From Gemmatimonadota bacterium (lineage in GTDB: Bacteria; Latescibacterota; UBA2968; UBA8231): a DNA stretch of 64,000 nt. Position 1 is the stretch's first letter. Every line of letters begins with the position of its first letter. Both the position numbers and the translations under genes were made by a program. This document shows positions 38,168 through 46,492 of the stretch, one piece after another. Where the stretch lies: NCBI GenBank assembly GCA_018660835.1, contig JABJJN010000024.1:64501-128500 (forward strand), in the 5' to 3' direction. The notes under the pieces were generated by a model. The model did no database searches. It saw only the letters and a program-made list of their open reading frames with translations, and was not told the origin of the DNA.

Positions 38168-38755
38168 ATGACGACGAGAGTAGGTGCCCTGGCTCTGCAG
38201 GGCGATTTTGATGCGCATCTGAAAGTGGTCTCTGACCTCGGCGCCCACACAAGAGCGGTGCGCAAACCGGAACAGTTGGATGAGATCGACGCCCTCATCA
38301 TTCCGGGGGGTGAATCCACGACGCTGATCAAACTGATGGATGCGTACGATTTCTGGGAGCCATTGCGGGAATTTGCTGGCCGAGGCCACGTCTTTGGCAC
38401 GTGCGCCGGCCTCATCCTCGTGGCAGAGGAAGTCATCAACCCGGCGCAGCGAAGCCTGGGACTGATCGATGTGACGGTCGAGCGCAACAGCTACGGGCGT
38501 CAACGTGAGAGCTTTGAAAGTGTCGGTGATTTCGCCGACGAACAAGCCACCGGTGAAGCAGAATCGAGGCGGATCCCTATGGTCTTCATCCGCGCGCCGA
38601 GAATCCAGCGCCTCGGCTCAGACGTTCGCCCTCTGGCAACTCACGGACAGGACACGGTGATGGCACGCAGCGACCACGTCATGGTCGCCACGTTTCATCC
38701 CGAGTTGAGCAAAGACCGCTTCGTTCACCAGTACTTCCTGGATATGGTGGACTGA
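38168..38755 (+). CDS. pdxT: Pyridoxal 5'-phosphate synthase, glutaminase subunit
   Basis: The 195-residue protein is PdxT: GALALQGDFDAHLK at the N-terminus, LIIPGGESTTLIKLM (oxyanion loop), the nucleophile Cys in VFGTCAGLIL (about 79), ERNSYGRQRESF and the His-Glu pair in FHPELSKD (about 177). It releases ammonia from glutamine and channels it to PdxS. SD GGGGAA precedes the ATG. It lies 93 bases after pdxS with a hairpin between. Its stop is two bases from that of the convergent outer-membrane protein gene. Confidence 0.97.
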   Translation: MTTRVGALALQGDFDAHLKVVSDLGAHTRAVRKPEQLDEIDALIIPGGESTTLIKLMDAYDFWEPLREFAGRGHVFGTCAGLILVAEEVINPAQRSLGLIDVTVERNSYGRQRESFESVGDFADEQATGEAESRRIPMVFIRAPRIQRLGSDVRPLATHGQDTVMARSDHVMVATFHPELSKDRFVHQYFLDMVD

Positions 38756-38757
38756 GT

Positions 38758-39363
38758 CTAGAACCTCAGTTGCACGTTCGCAGAGAAGCGATTGATGCTG
38801 ATGTTGTCATCGGCGAAGATGAAGTCATGTTGGAAGCGTAGCCCCACACGCAAGCGCTCACTCAATAGCACTTCGGCGCCAACCCCTGGAGCGATTCCAA
38901 AACGTGAATCACCGGCATCCGGTGAATACAGCTCCGCGTCCAGGCTGAAGTAGGCGTTGATGGGGTCATAGTTCATCAGATTTCTGATCCCCGCGCTATA
39001 GAGGCTTGTCTTCTGGTCGCCGCCGATGTAACCGTAACCGACCTGGAAGCCCAACCAGTCCTCCATCAAGTAACCAACCGAAACGCCTGAGATGAGATCG
39101 GTCTGTGATACATTCTCATCCGCGCCTTCCGGTTCGATGTCGACGACGGCGGCGCCAAACATGCCCTCCACGAACAGTTGCCCCCGCTGCTGCCAAGGAT
39201 AGCCGCCCTGGCCAATTTCGCTGCCTTCAGGGCCATCAGTTCGCTGCGCTGCTGCGGGTAGGGCGCCGGCGCTCACAATCAGCGCCATCCCAAGCAAAGC
39301 GAGACGAACCGACATCCGCGTCGGGCTGGTAGACTTCATAGTCGACGATTCAACGGAATTCAT
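38758..39363 (-). CDS. Small outer-membrane beta-barrel protein
   Basis: The protein (201 residues from the first ATG) has an N-terminal signal peptide (MSVRLALLGMALIVSAGALPAAAQ, reading from an internal Met) and about eight amphipathic beta strands. It ends in a C-terminal aromatic residue (SANVQLRF), the signal for Bam-mediated insertion. It resembles OmpA/OmpW-size barrels with no periplasmic domain. The start overlaps the LpoB-like stop by 4 bases (ATGA). Internal Met codons at 39339 and 39315 are alternative starts that give a more usual signal peptide. It is the last gene of the four-gene envelope operon. The ligand or role is unknown. Confidence 0.75.
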   Translation of the reverse strand: MNSVESSTMKSTSPTRMSVRLALLGMALIVSAGALPAAAQRTDGPEGSEIGQGGYPWQQRGQLFVEGMFGAAVVDIEPEGADENVSQTDLISGVSVGYLMEDWLGFQVGYGYIGGDQKTSLYSAGIRNLMNYDPINAYFSLDAELYSPDAGDSRFGIAPGVGAEVLLSERLRVGLRFQHDFIFADDNISINRFSANVQLRF

Positions 39364-39959
39364 AGCCCAATACTCCGTTTCTTGAAGCTCTTGGTGATCT
39401 CCTTATGATCCGTCCACACAATCTCCGTTGTCTCGATATCGGTCAATTCGAAGGTCGATTTGTAGTAGACGACCTTCTTATCGCCCACCTGCTGTACCGT
39501 AGAGGTAATGACCAGACCAAGTAAGTATTGTGCGGCTCGCTGTTTTCCCGGACCGGTCGCTTCGGAAGCGTCTACATAGCCGGATCCTTGGTACTCGTAT
39601 TCCTCAGCGATCTCCTGACGCGCCGCTTTGTCGAGGAAGGTGACCTGGCCGCTGTTGATCATTGCCGTTTTCACATGATCATACAGGGCCTGCAGGTCGA
39701 TATGCTCTGTTGTGCGGTTCTTCGGTGTTTCGAGAATGACGACAGGTTTTGTCAGTGCATCTCGTGTGATCCAGAACCCCAGAGACTCGACGATTTTCTT
39801 CGCCACCAACTGCATGTCATTCTGGTTCCAACGATCAGACAGCATCACGATCTGTTCGGGATCCTGATACGTGCCCTGTGTGAATGCCCGCGGTCCGGCA
39901 CAGGCTGTCAGACCAACTGCCGTCATCGCGACCATCAAGGTGCCCATTGTTTTGCTCAT
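39360..39959 (-). CDS. LpoB-like penicillin-binding protein activator lipoprotein
   Basis: The protein (199 residues) has a lipoprotein signal with lipobox LTAC (cysteine near residue 20) and the LpoB/COG3417 fold: LSDRWNQNDMQLVAKKIVESL, VVILETPKNRTTEHIDLQAL, ARQEIAEEYEYQGSGYVD and LLGLVITSTVQQVGDKKVVYYKSTFEL, ending in TTEIVWTDHKEITKSFKK. E. coli LpoB activates PBP1b from the outer membrane. The ATG at 39959 has GCAGG 7 bases upstream; 39977 is an alternative. It sits behind an unknown secreted protein and a COG3014 lipoprotein and is coupled to a barrel gene. No PBP gene is in the window. Confidence 0.85.
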   Translation of the reverse strand: MSKTMGTLMVAMTAVGLTACAGPRAFTQGTYQDPEQIVMLSDRWNQNDMQLVAKKIVESLGFWITRDALTKPVVILETPKNRTTEHIDLQALYDHVKTAMINSGQVTFLDKAARQEIAEEYEYQGSGYVDASEATGPGKQRAAQYLLGLVITSTVQQVGDKKVVYYKSTFELTDIETTEIVWTDHKEITKSFKKRSIGL

Positions 39960-40001
39960 TGCTCTACCTGCCAGCATGATGTAAGTCCGTTTTCAGTCAT
40001 T

Positions 40002-40841
40002 TCAGTCCCACTCGCATTGAAAGTGCGAGCGCTCGAGGTGCCACTTGTCGGCGAGCATCGCGTCCTGGCGGTGCAATACCTGCAGCGAACAATCCTGGCG
40101 TAGTGAACTGGCAGGATAGTCGAAGACAAACTCCATTGCTCCCTGCCGATCTGCTTCCGGTATGTCACTGATGGTGTAAATATCAGGACGAGTCGAAGTA
40201 AAGACCAAGGCTCGCTTCGCGCCGTGCGTCTTGAGGGGGACACGCGCCGAGAAGCTGAGCCGGCGAACCTTCTTGGGAAGAAGCAGATCCGTATTGTCCG
40301 TCAGCGTGTCTCGCTGCCAGCGACCGCTGAGCAGGGTGCGCATGTTGCCGAAAAATACTCGATCTCGGTCGCCATCAGGAATGATGAGATAGAGATACCC
40401 CTGCCGCGCCTGCGTGGAGATTTGCTGGTCGCCGCCCAGACCCTCGAAGTCGAATTGAATCTGCAGATTCACCTGCCGATTCGGTGGCAAGGCGTGGAGA
40501 GAAACTGCCTGCAAGACCGGCTCGGGGACACCATCTGCCTTCAGAGCAACCAGGGAGGTCACCGACGCATCACAGGCACACCGTCGCTCTTGAACCATTT
40601 TGGCGACGGTGCTGTCGGCGAAGCCCGCTTTTGTGAGTTTGAGGATGTCATCCAGACTCATGGGCAGTTGCTGTGATCGCTCATAGAGTGGTGGCAGTTG
40701 TCCACCATCCCAATCGACGACATTGAAGATCTGCCCCGCTGGCACTCGGTCATCTGACGTGGTTGCCCGCTGCGCCGATGCCCACCCCGTTGTCAGCAGC
40801 AGCAGGGCCGCGAGCCGACCTGTCCATTTACTATGTACCAT
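40002..40841 (-). CDS. Secreted protein of unknown function in LpoB operon
   Basis: I do not recognise this protein (279 residues from the chosen start). It has a signal peptide (GRLAALLLLTTGWASAQ), then a helical segment with DDILKLTKAGFADSTVAKMVQERRCACD (about residues 55-85). This resembles the short DUF-type helix pairs that begin many FCB envelope proteins. A beta-rich domain with QVNLQIQFDFEG, LYLIIPDGDRDRVFFGN and RALVFTSTRPDIYTI follows. The ATG at 40841 has AAGGG 8 bases upstream; 40883 is an upstream alternative with no good SD. It lies between the COG3014 lipoprotein and LpoB genes, so it is likely an envelope partner of LpoB (inference). Confidence 0.65.
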   Translation of the reverse strand: MVHSKWTGRLAALLLLTTGWASAQRATTSDDRVPAGQIFNVVDWDGGQLPPLYERSQQLPMSLDDILKLTKAGFADSTVAKMVQERRCACDASVTSLVALKADGVPEPVLQAVSLHALPPNRQVNLQIQFDFEGLGGDQQISTQARQGYLYLIIPDGDRDRVFFGNMRTLLSGRWQRDTLTDNTDLLLPKKVRRLSFSARVPLKTHGAKRALVFTSTRPDIYTISDIPEADRQGAMEFVFDYPASSLRQDCSLQVLHRQDAMLADKWHLERSHFQCEWD

Positions 40842-40898
40842 GTCCATAACCCTTCGTGCCATTTCGCCCTGTGTGCTAGCCATAGCAGACCGTGGATC

Positions 40899-42278
40899 TT
40901 ACTGGAAGCTACGCCAGTTCAAGAAAACCGGCCGGTCCGTTGCGATATCAGTGAACAAATGGGTGTCGACGACGCGACCTCCCGCGTCTAGAAACTCCAG
41001 AACCACCTCGCTCGTTCCCGGAGGTGGCTGAATTCGTGCCATCCATATGGCTCCCGGCAGCGACGTCCAGCTGCGCGTATCGGCCGCCTCCGTACCAGCG
41101 CCGAAGAGATTCACGAGAAAACCCAACACATCGTTCTCCTCTTCAGCGGCCTTCGTGACAAACAATTTCGTGGCGACACGGGCTGCCGTGCGTAGCAGGA
41201 TGGAGTCCATCTTTTCCTCCAACGTGCGCCGCGCAATGGCATCGATGTCTTCAACGAGCCATCCCGTTTCGACCGTATCTCCTACCCGCAGGCGCACCCC
41301 TTGCACCTGGCTTGGATGCGGCCTCCACTCGGGCACGGCCATACGCAGCCAGTATTTGACCCGGTGGTGATGGATAGGATGATGATAACGGTAGACGGCA
41401 CGACGGGAGACCTTCCACACATCGCGGTGGTGTTCTGCCTCCGTGATCGGAATGTCGACACTCTGTTCTGTTTTACGACCGATAAAGCCGCTCTCAGCAA
41501 AAACCGTGATGACACCGGGCCCTGGTGACGCAAGCTCTGGGCCCTGCCCAAGAGTCCATTGTTCTTGTGCCAAGGCCCATTCTGCGTCAAAACCCAAGGC
41601 ATCCGTCGCGCGTTGAAGATCCGACGATATCGAAGCGGGGGGCTGCATGCCGAAGGCTTTTGAGTAGGCAGCGTAGCCCTTGGCGGCGTCTCGATAGGAG
41701 ATGTATGCGTCGTTGACTTCCCCCGTCGCCTCGTAGAACAACCCCGTCGTGTACTGAAGAAAGGCATCATTCAGATAGCTGAGCTCTACTTCCGACGCTT
41801 CGGCGTAGTCAGCGAGCTTGAGATTCGCTTTGCGGCACTCAACGAGAGCCGATTCCAGTTGGTCGAGATGGACGTAGTTGAGGGCCCGGAAGTAGTGAAT
41901 GAGGGCGCGCTCGTGCTCCTCACCACCATAGGGCCGAACGGCATCGTTCGTCAGCAGAGAGGCCAGCTCACGACTGACAGATCGAACATGTCGGTCAATG
42001 AGGCGCTCAGCGTGTTCGAACTGCTTGTTGGAGGCGTCCCACTCTCCTTGATAGTGGAGGATGAGACCACGCTCCAAGCGGTAGAGCAACAGATTCGTGT
42101 CGCCCGATGGTTTCTCGAGTCTCTCGAGTGCGCCGTCGAAGTCACGGCGCTCGAGACGACGCAGACTGCCGCCCATGAAGCGTGAATAGCCTGCCGCACA
42201 GCCACTCAGAACCACGAGCAGTAACATCCACACGCTCCAAGCGCGCCACGAACGGCGTTGTCGCCGAAATACCGCCAA
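40899..42278 (-). CDS. COG3014-type TPR-containing lipoprotein
   Basis: The 459-residue protein has an N-terminal lipoprotein signal with lipobox LSGC (cysteine near 27). A TPR-like helical region (about 60-210: FDGALERLEKPSGDTNLLLYRLERGLILHYQG in parts) follows, then a C-terminal beta domain with VFAESGFIGRKTEQSVDIPITEAE. This layout matches COG3014 lipoproteins, which in several proteobacteria are encoded beside lpoB. It is the first gene of the operon; the next start is 15-57 bases downstream depending on the choice made there. It is probably outer-membrane anchored, facing the periplasm. It is more likely structural or assembly-related than enzymatic. Confidence 0.75.
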   Translation of the reverse strand: MAVFRRQRRSWRAWSVWMLLLVVLSGCAAGYSRFMGGSLRRLERRDFDGALERLEKPSGDTNLLLYRLERGLILHYQGEWDASNKQFEHAERLIDRHVRSVSRELASLLTNDAVRPYGGEEHERALIHYFRALNYVHLDQLESALVECRKANLKLADYAEASEVELSYLNDAFLQYTTGLFYEATGEVNDAYISYRDAAKGYAAYSKAFGMQPPASISSDLQRATDALGFDAEWALAQEQWTLGQGPELASPGPGVITVFAESGFIGRKTEQSVDIPITEAEHHRDVWKVSRRAVYRYHHPIHHHRVKYWLRMAVPEWRPHPSQVQGVRLRVGDTVETGWLVEDIDAIARRTLEEKMDSILLRTAARVATKLFVTKAAEEENDVLGFLVNLFGAGTEAADTRSWTSLPGAIWMARIQPPPGTSEVVLEFLDAGGRVVDTHLFTDIATDRPVFLNWRSFQ

Positions 42279-42319
42279 ACTCTCTCCCCTCGTCCCTCTA
42301 CCTCTACGGATTGAACTGT

Positions 42320-43384
42320 CTACAACTGGATTCGTGCCAGATACACATCGGCGGGTGTCGGTCGATCTCGTGGCAGAGGCAGCCGTTCATGCTGCGAGTA
42401 GTAGCTCATCAGGATCGTTCCATCCGCCGCCGATGTCAGGCCACAATAGGAACAGTCGTGACCACTGGGCACCGTCAGCAGGTGGCTCGCAGTCGTCCCG
42501 TTGATCTCCCACACACTCGTATGATGCCCGCTGGGGTCACCCTGTTCCCGGTACGAGACAATGGCATCCGCAGGCAGGTCCTCTTCCTGCGAGCGACCGG
42601 CAACCAGCAGTCGCCCCTGGTGCTGCAGCACAACGGGCGCGTGGATCATCACACCGAGGTCATCCCACGTCCATTCGCCACTTGTCGGATCACGTTGTCC
42701 GAGCCAGGAATGATGATTTGGTTCGAGGGTGCGCACGACACAGCCTAAGCGACCCGACTCGGGGGCGAACAACACCGGTTCACCCGGTCCCCCGCCAGAG
42801 CGCATGGCGCCGATCAAGCGCCAATCAAAGAGATCTTCACTACGTAGAAGATGGACCGTGCGCATGTCGCGGTCATCCCGACGACCGAAGTGGTAGGCGG
42901 GGCACCAGAAGACACCCTCATCGTCGCGAAAGATTCGCCACATCCAGTAGTTGACGCCGTAGAGTTGGCGCGGCGTGGACCAACTGGTGCCATCTCGCGT
43001 CGCGCTGAGGTGGCTGATCAGATCGTGCTCGGCACTGGCAATCGACTGGGGCGAAGACCAGCGCGGGAACCAGGAGCCAAAGACCACTGCCAGTCGCTGG
43101 TCTGCATCGATGATAAACTTGGGATCACGATCATCGGCGCCGGTGTCGAAACGCGCGACCTGTTCCCATGATGACAGATCCGCAGACCGGCAGATCACGA
43201 CGTCACCGGGCGGCTCAATGCCGTGGCTCTGCGCCGTGCGGTAACACAGGTAGGTGTGGTCCTGCCAGATGGCCAGATCGGTGAAGGCATTGTGATAGCC
43301 ATCGCCGATGATGCGTTGCAGATCGATGAGTTGGGCGCTCATCGTCGGTCGATTCGCTGTGTTCGCTGGTTCACTGATCCTCAT
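42320..43384 (-). CDS. Sialidase-fold beta-propeller hydrolase-like protein
   Basis: The 354-residue protein is a five- or six-bladed propeller of the sialidase/BNR-like superfamily. Repeated WEQVARFDTGADDRDPKF, HLSATRDGTSWSTP and RSEDLFDWRLIG strands, with an aspartate-box-like SxDxxxW spacing, are visible. Arg/Glu/Asp candidates for a glycosidase site occur (for example DDRDPKF and GGGPGEPVLF). Many such proteins in sugar-degrading bacteria have unknown specificity. No signal peptide is seen. A Met at 43342 (MSAQLIDLQ) is a possible later start. It is divergent from the Gfo/Idh gene at 43464. Confidence 0.65.
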   Translation of the reverse strand: MRISEPANTANRPTMSAQLIDLQRIIGDGYHNAFTDLAIWQDHTYLCYRTAQSHGIEPPGDVVICRSADLSSWEQVARFDTGADDRDPKFIIDADQRLAVVFGSWFPRWSSPQSIASAEHDLISHLSATRDGTSWSTPRQLYGVNYWMWRIFRDDEGVFWCPAYHFGRRDDRDMRTVHLLRSEDLFDWRLIGAMRSGGGPGEPVLFAPESGRLGCVVRTLEPNHHSWLGQRDPTSGEWTWDDLGVMIHAPVVLQHQGRLLVAGRSQEEDLPADAIVSYREQGDPSGHHTSVWEINGTTASHLLTVPSGHDCSYCGLTSAADGTILMSYYSQHERLPLPRDRPTPADVYLARIQL

Positions 43385-43463
43385 GTCGCAGTTAGTTAGG
43401 GAAGATTTCTTGCCGGGAAGATAGACCCCCGCCTACCATTGCGACCATTGCCTTGCATCGTGG

Positions 43464-44579
43464 ATGAAGATGACCCGGCCCAAGAGGCCTGATCTCAAAC
43501 GAAAGTGTGCTGATTTTATGTCTGTCGACGAACCCATCGGTACTGCCGTCGTAGGTTATGGCTTCGCCGGCCGCTGCTTCCATTCCTACCTCGTTGGCCT
43601 CGCTGCTCCGGCGCTGAAGTTACACGGCGTTGTTTCGAGCCGGGCCGAAGCACGACAGGACATCACGAGTCGGCTCGGTGTTCGTGCCTATTCGAGTTTC
43701 GACGAGGTTCTGGCCGATGACGAGGTTGAACTGGTCGTGCTCGCCACGCCCAACGACGTTCATGCGCCACAGGCCATTGCGGCTCTACAAGCAGGAAAAC
43801 ATGTCGTCACCGACAAACCCATGTCACTGAACCTGGGCGAGGCGGACGAGATGATCGCCGCCGCCAGTGCGTCGGGACGTCTCCTGAGTGTCTTCCAGAA
43901 TCGCCGCTGGGATGCAGACTTTCTTACAGTGAAGCAGCTGCTGCAGGAGGGAACTCTGGGCAAGCTGGTCTATGCGCAACTGGCCTGGGGACAGTTCGGT
44001 GCGCCGGGATCCTGGCGCGGAGAAGCAGAGCGTGGCGGTGGCAAGTTCGTCGATCTGGGTGCCCACATGATCGACCAGGCCCTGCAGCTGGCAACATCTG
44101 AACTACAACGAGTCTATGCCCGATTCGGCGATGCAGGGATGCCGAACGATGTGGAAGACCATGCCCATGCGATCCTCAGTTTTGCCGATGGCTCTGATGT
44201 GCACATCGTCACCTCCTCTCTCGCCCGTATCCAGATGCCCAGATGGTATGTGCTGGGCACAGACGGCGCGCTGGAGAAACATGGCGTCGATCCCCAGGAG
44301 CGGGCCATGATCGCAGGTAACATTGACGCGGCGCATGAGCCGGAATCGTTGTGGCCTCGCGTCCACCGACTTGTGGCTGGGCAGACAACTCAAATGGTCA
44401 TACAACCCGTTCCCGGCCGCTGGCGTTCCTACTATGAGAATGTCGCTGACGCGGTTCGCGGTAAGGCTGAGTTGGCCGTCACTGCGACCAGCGTTCGTCA
44501 GGTCATGGCAGTGATCGACGCAGCTCGACTCTCGGTGCAGCAGGGCCGCGCCGTCGAACTCAGCGAAATCGGCGGCTGA
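43464..44579 (+). CDS. Gfo/Idh/MocA-family oxidoreductase
   Basis: The protein (371 residues) has the NAD(P) Rossmann fold (TAVVGYGFAGRCFHSYL), the ADDEVELVVLATPNDVH strand and the VVTDKPMSLNLGEADEM motif. The C-terminal dehydrogenase domain has the WDADFLTVKQLL and GGGKFVDLGAHMIDQAL signatures. This variant resembles the YdgJ/scyllo-inositol dehydrogenase-like group. A Met at 43518 (MSVDEPIG) aligns better with the family start than the ATG at 43464, whose SD is poor. It is followed two bases later by the TrmH-family gene. The substrate is not determinable. Confidence 0.85.
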   Translation: MKMTRPKRPDLKRKCADFMSVDEPIGTAVVGYGFAGRCFHSYLVGLAAPALKLHGVVSSRAEARQDITSRLGVRAYSSFDEVLADDEVELVVLATPNDVHAPQAIAALQAGKHVVTDKPMSLNLGEADEMIAAASASGRLLSVFQNRRWDADFLTVKQLLQEGTLGKLVYAQLAWGQFGAPGSWRGEAERGGGKFVDLGAHMIDQALQLATSELQRVYARFGDAGMPNDVEDHAHAILSFADGSDVHIVTSSLARIQMPRWYVLGTDGALEKHGVDPQERAMIAGNIDAAHEPESLWPRVHRLVAGQTTQMVIQPVPGRWRSYYENVADAVRGKAELAVTATSVRQVMAVIDAARLSVQQGRAVELSEIGG

Positions 44580-44581
44580 GA

Positions 44582-45172
44582 GTGGCTCGGCGTGAGATCA
44601 GTGGAGAAGAAGAGTCTGGATTCGAGGTCCGCAGCCAGGATCTTGACGTCGAGCTCGAACAATATCGGCAGTGGCCGAAGTTCCCCTTGTGGCTCGTTCT
44701 GGACAATCTGCGCAGCGCCTTCAATGTGGGTGCCTTCTATCGCCTCGCAGATATCGCCCGCTTGTCAGGGCTGGTGACGTGCGGCTACACGGCCCATCCG
44801 CCGCACCCTCGTCTCGACAAGACGGCCCTCGGCACCCTCGACTTCGTCGATGATGAGCACGTTCCATCCACGCTGGATGCCATCACTGCTTTGAAGGATA
44901 GAGGCATTAAGGTGTGGGCCGTCGAGACGACATCCGCTTCAAAATCCTACACGAACGTGACCTACCCTCGCCCGCTGGCGCTGGTCTTCGGCAATGAGGC
45001 CCTGGGCATCGATCGACAGGTGCTGGACCTGTGTGACGGGTTGATCGAGATCCCCGTCTTTGGCTACAAGAATTCCCTCAATGTGGCCAGTGCGGCTGCC
45101 GTCGTTTCCTACGAAATCCTGCGACAGTGGAACTATGACCCCAGCAATAGCGAAGCGGCTACAGATCCATAG
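44582..45172 (+). CDS. TrmH/SpoU-family RNA 2'-O-methyltransferase
   Basis: The 196-residue protein has the three SpoU/TrmH motifs: LVLDNLRSAFNVGAFYRLAD (about residues 40-59), LALVFGNEALGI (about 135-146) and IPVFGYKNSLNVASAAAVVSYE (about 157-178), forming the trefoil-knot SAM site. It methylates a ribose in tRNA or rRNA. Closest guesses are the tRNA Gm18 or Cm34 enzymes. It starts with GTG just after the Gfo/Idh stop, with a poor SD, so translational coupling is likely. It converges on the TPR protein gene. Confidence 0.85.
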   Translation: MARREISGEEESGFEVRSQDLDVELEQYRQWPKFPLWLVLDNLRSAFNVGAFYRLADIARLSGLVTCGYTAHPPHPRLDKTALGTLDFVDDEHVPSTLDAITALKDRGIKVWAVETTSASKSYTNVTYPRPLALVFGNEALGIDRQVLDLCDGLIEIPVFGYKNSLNVASAAAVVSYEILRQWNYDPSNSEAATDP

Positions 45173-45175
45173 TAG

Positions 45176-46432
45176 TTATGATCCAGGTGAAGAGACTGAG
45201 CCACGCTGATACGGGGTGCGGCGATACCGCTGCGCCAGTTTGTGGCTCTTGCCCTGCGCCGGTAGTTGCAGGACGCGGTCGTAACGCTCCAATGCTTCCG
45301 CGCGACGATCAAGCAGGTCCAGCGCCATTCCCCAGTAGAGATTGGCGAGGGGCCCGTAGCCACGCGCCGCTTGCACCTCCAATGTCGTCCCAAGATCTCT
45401 CGAGAGCCGATCCGCTGCGGCCATGGCAGTAACAACACGATCTATCCTGCGACGGCGGAAGGCGTCTTTCCCGACATAGTAGAATGCCTCGATCAGACCG
45501 CGCGTATGATATCCGGGCTCGCCTCGACGGCTGCGTTCGATGACCTGGTCATACAACTCCACGCCCTCTGTCCAGCGCCCGATGGTGACGAGGGTCCGCG
45601 CGCGATATCTGTGGAATAGTGCGTTGTTCGGATACTGCGTATGCAACTCCACCAGATACGGCAGTGCGCTGAGATGATCTTGCTCAAAGACGCGATGTAT
45701 CTGCGCCAGGAAGTAGCGCGCTTCCGCCTGGGCATATCGCCCTTCTCGGGCCACCTGTTCCAGTTGATTCAGCCCAAGATGCCGATCGCCTTTGTGCATG
45801 AACAACATGACGGGACGGACGATGGGATGCCGTTGAGGAATCACATCAGCGAAGTAGTTGTAGATTCCCTGCCCGAAGAGGATGTCCTTGTTCGTCGGCT
45901 CTAACTGGCGACTTTTTTCGAGCAGCGGCAGGCAGCGTAGCCCGTCGCGGGCAGAACGAACGAATTGCCCACGATCTCCGCGCAATCGCCCGCGAAAGCC
46001 GATGGCACCGCCTTTGAACATAATCGCATCAAAGTCTTCGGGATCTGCAGCCAGACGACGGTCGCAGACGTCGATACAGACCTGCAGGCGTCGGTAGAAT
46101 TCCTCGTCGTGGCTCGTGTCCTCCAGGTCCACCAGAACTCGCCACCAACCAACCATGGCGTGGAAGAAGTAGCCAAGGGGGTTGTCTGGATCTGCTGCAA
46201 TGATTGTTTCGAAGTATGAGGACGCCTCATCCAGATGCAGTTGGTAGATCAGATCGATACCCTGCTGGATGCGGGTATCCTGCTCGCCACGCATCGTCAA
46301 CGCCGAGGCAACGGTCGCAGTGGGTTGTTGAGCCTGGGCTGTGGCGGACAAGCACAACGAGCACACAGCAGTCCAGCAGCAGACTTGCCAGCGACGTAGC
46401 AGTCGATCACGGAAGAAGTGGAAACTAGGCAT
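45176..46432 (-). CDS. Secreted TPR-repeat protein
   Basis: The protein (418 residues from the chosen start) has a signal peptide (WQVCCWTAVCSLCLSATAQAQ) followed by about ten TPR-like helical pairs, for example DEASSYFETIIAADPDNPLGYFFHAM in parts and ALERYDRVLQLPAQG near the end. It probably scaffolds protein contacts in the periplasm. The ATG at 46432 (MPSFHFFRDRL) gives a normal signal peptide; an ATG at 46510 adds 26 residues and overlaps the divergent gene. It is convergent with TrmH and divergent from the lpdA-like gene. I cannot name a function. Confidence 0.7.
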   Translation of the reverse strand: MPSFHFFRDRLLRRWQVCCWTAVCSLCLSATAQAQQPTATVASALTMRGEQDTRIQQGIDLIYQLHLDEASSYFETIIAADPDNPLGYFFHAMVGWWRVLVDLEDTSHDEEFYRRLQVCIDVCDRRLAADPEDFDAIMFKGGAIGFRGRLRGDRGQFVRSARDGLRCLPLLEKSRQLEPTNKDILFGQGIYNYFADVIPQRHPIVRPVMLFMHKGDRHLGLNQLEQVAREGRYAQAEARYFLAQIHRVFEQDHLSALPYLVELHTQYPNNALFHRYRARTLVTIGRWTEGVELYDQVIERSRRGEPGYHTRGLIEAFYYVGKDAFRRRRIDRVVTAMAAADRLSRDLGTTLEVQAARGYGPLANLYWGMALDLLDRRAEALERYDRVLQLPAQGKSHKLAQRYRRTPYQRGSVSSPGS

Positions 46433-46492
46433 GAGACTGAAGATACCGCGCCGAAGCGAAGTCGTCGTATCAATTACAGGAGCAGAGACCAA

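Noticed and set aside
40224..40676. 150-codon plus-strand frame antisense to the unknown secreted protein
   Set aside because: The minus-strand gene has a signal peptide, good spacing in an operon and ends that fit; the plus frame has nothing.
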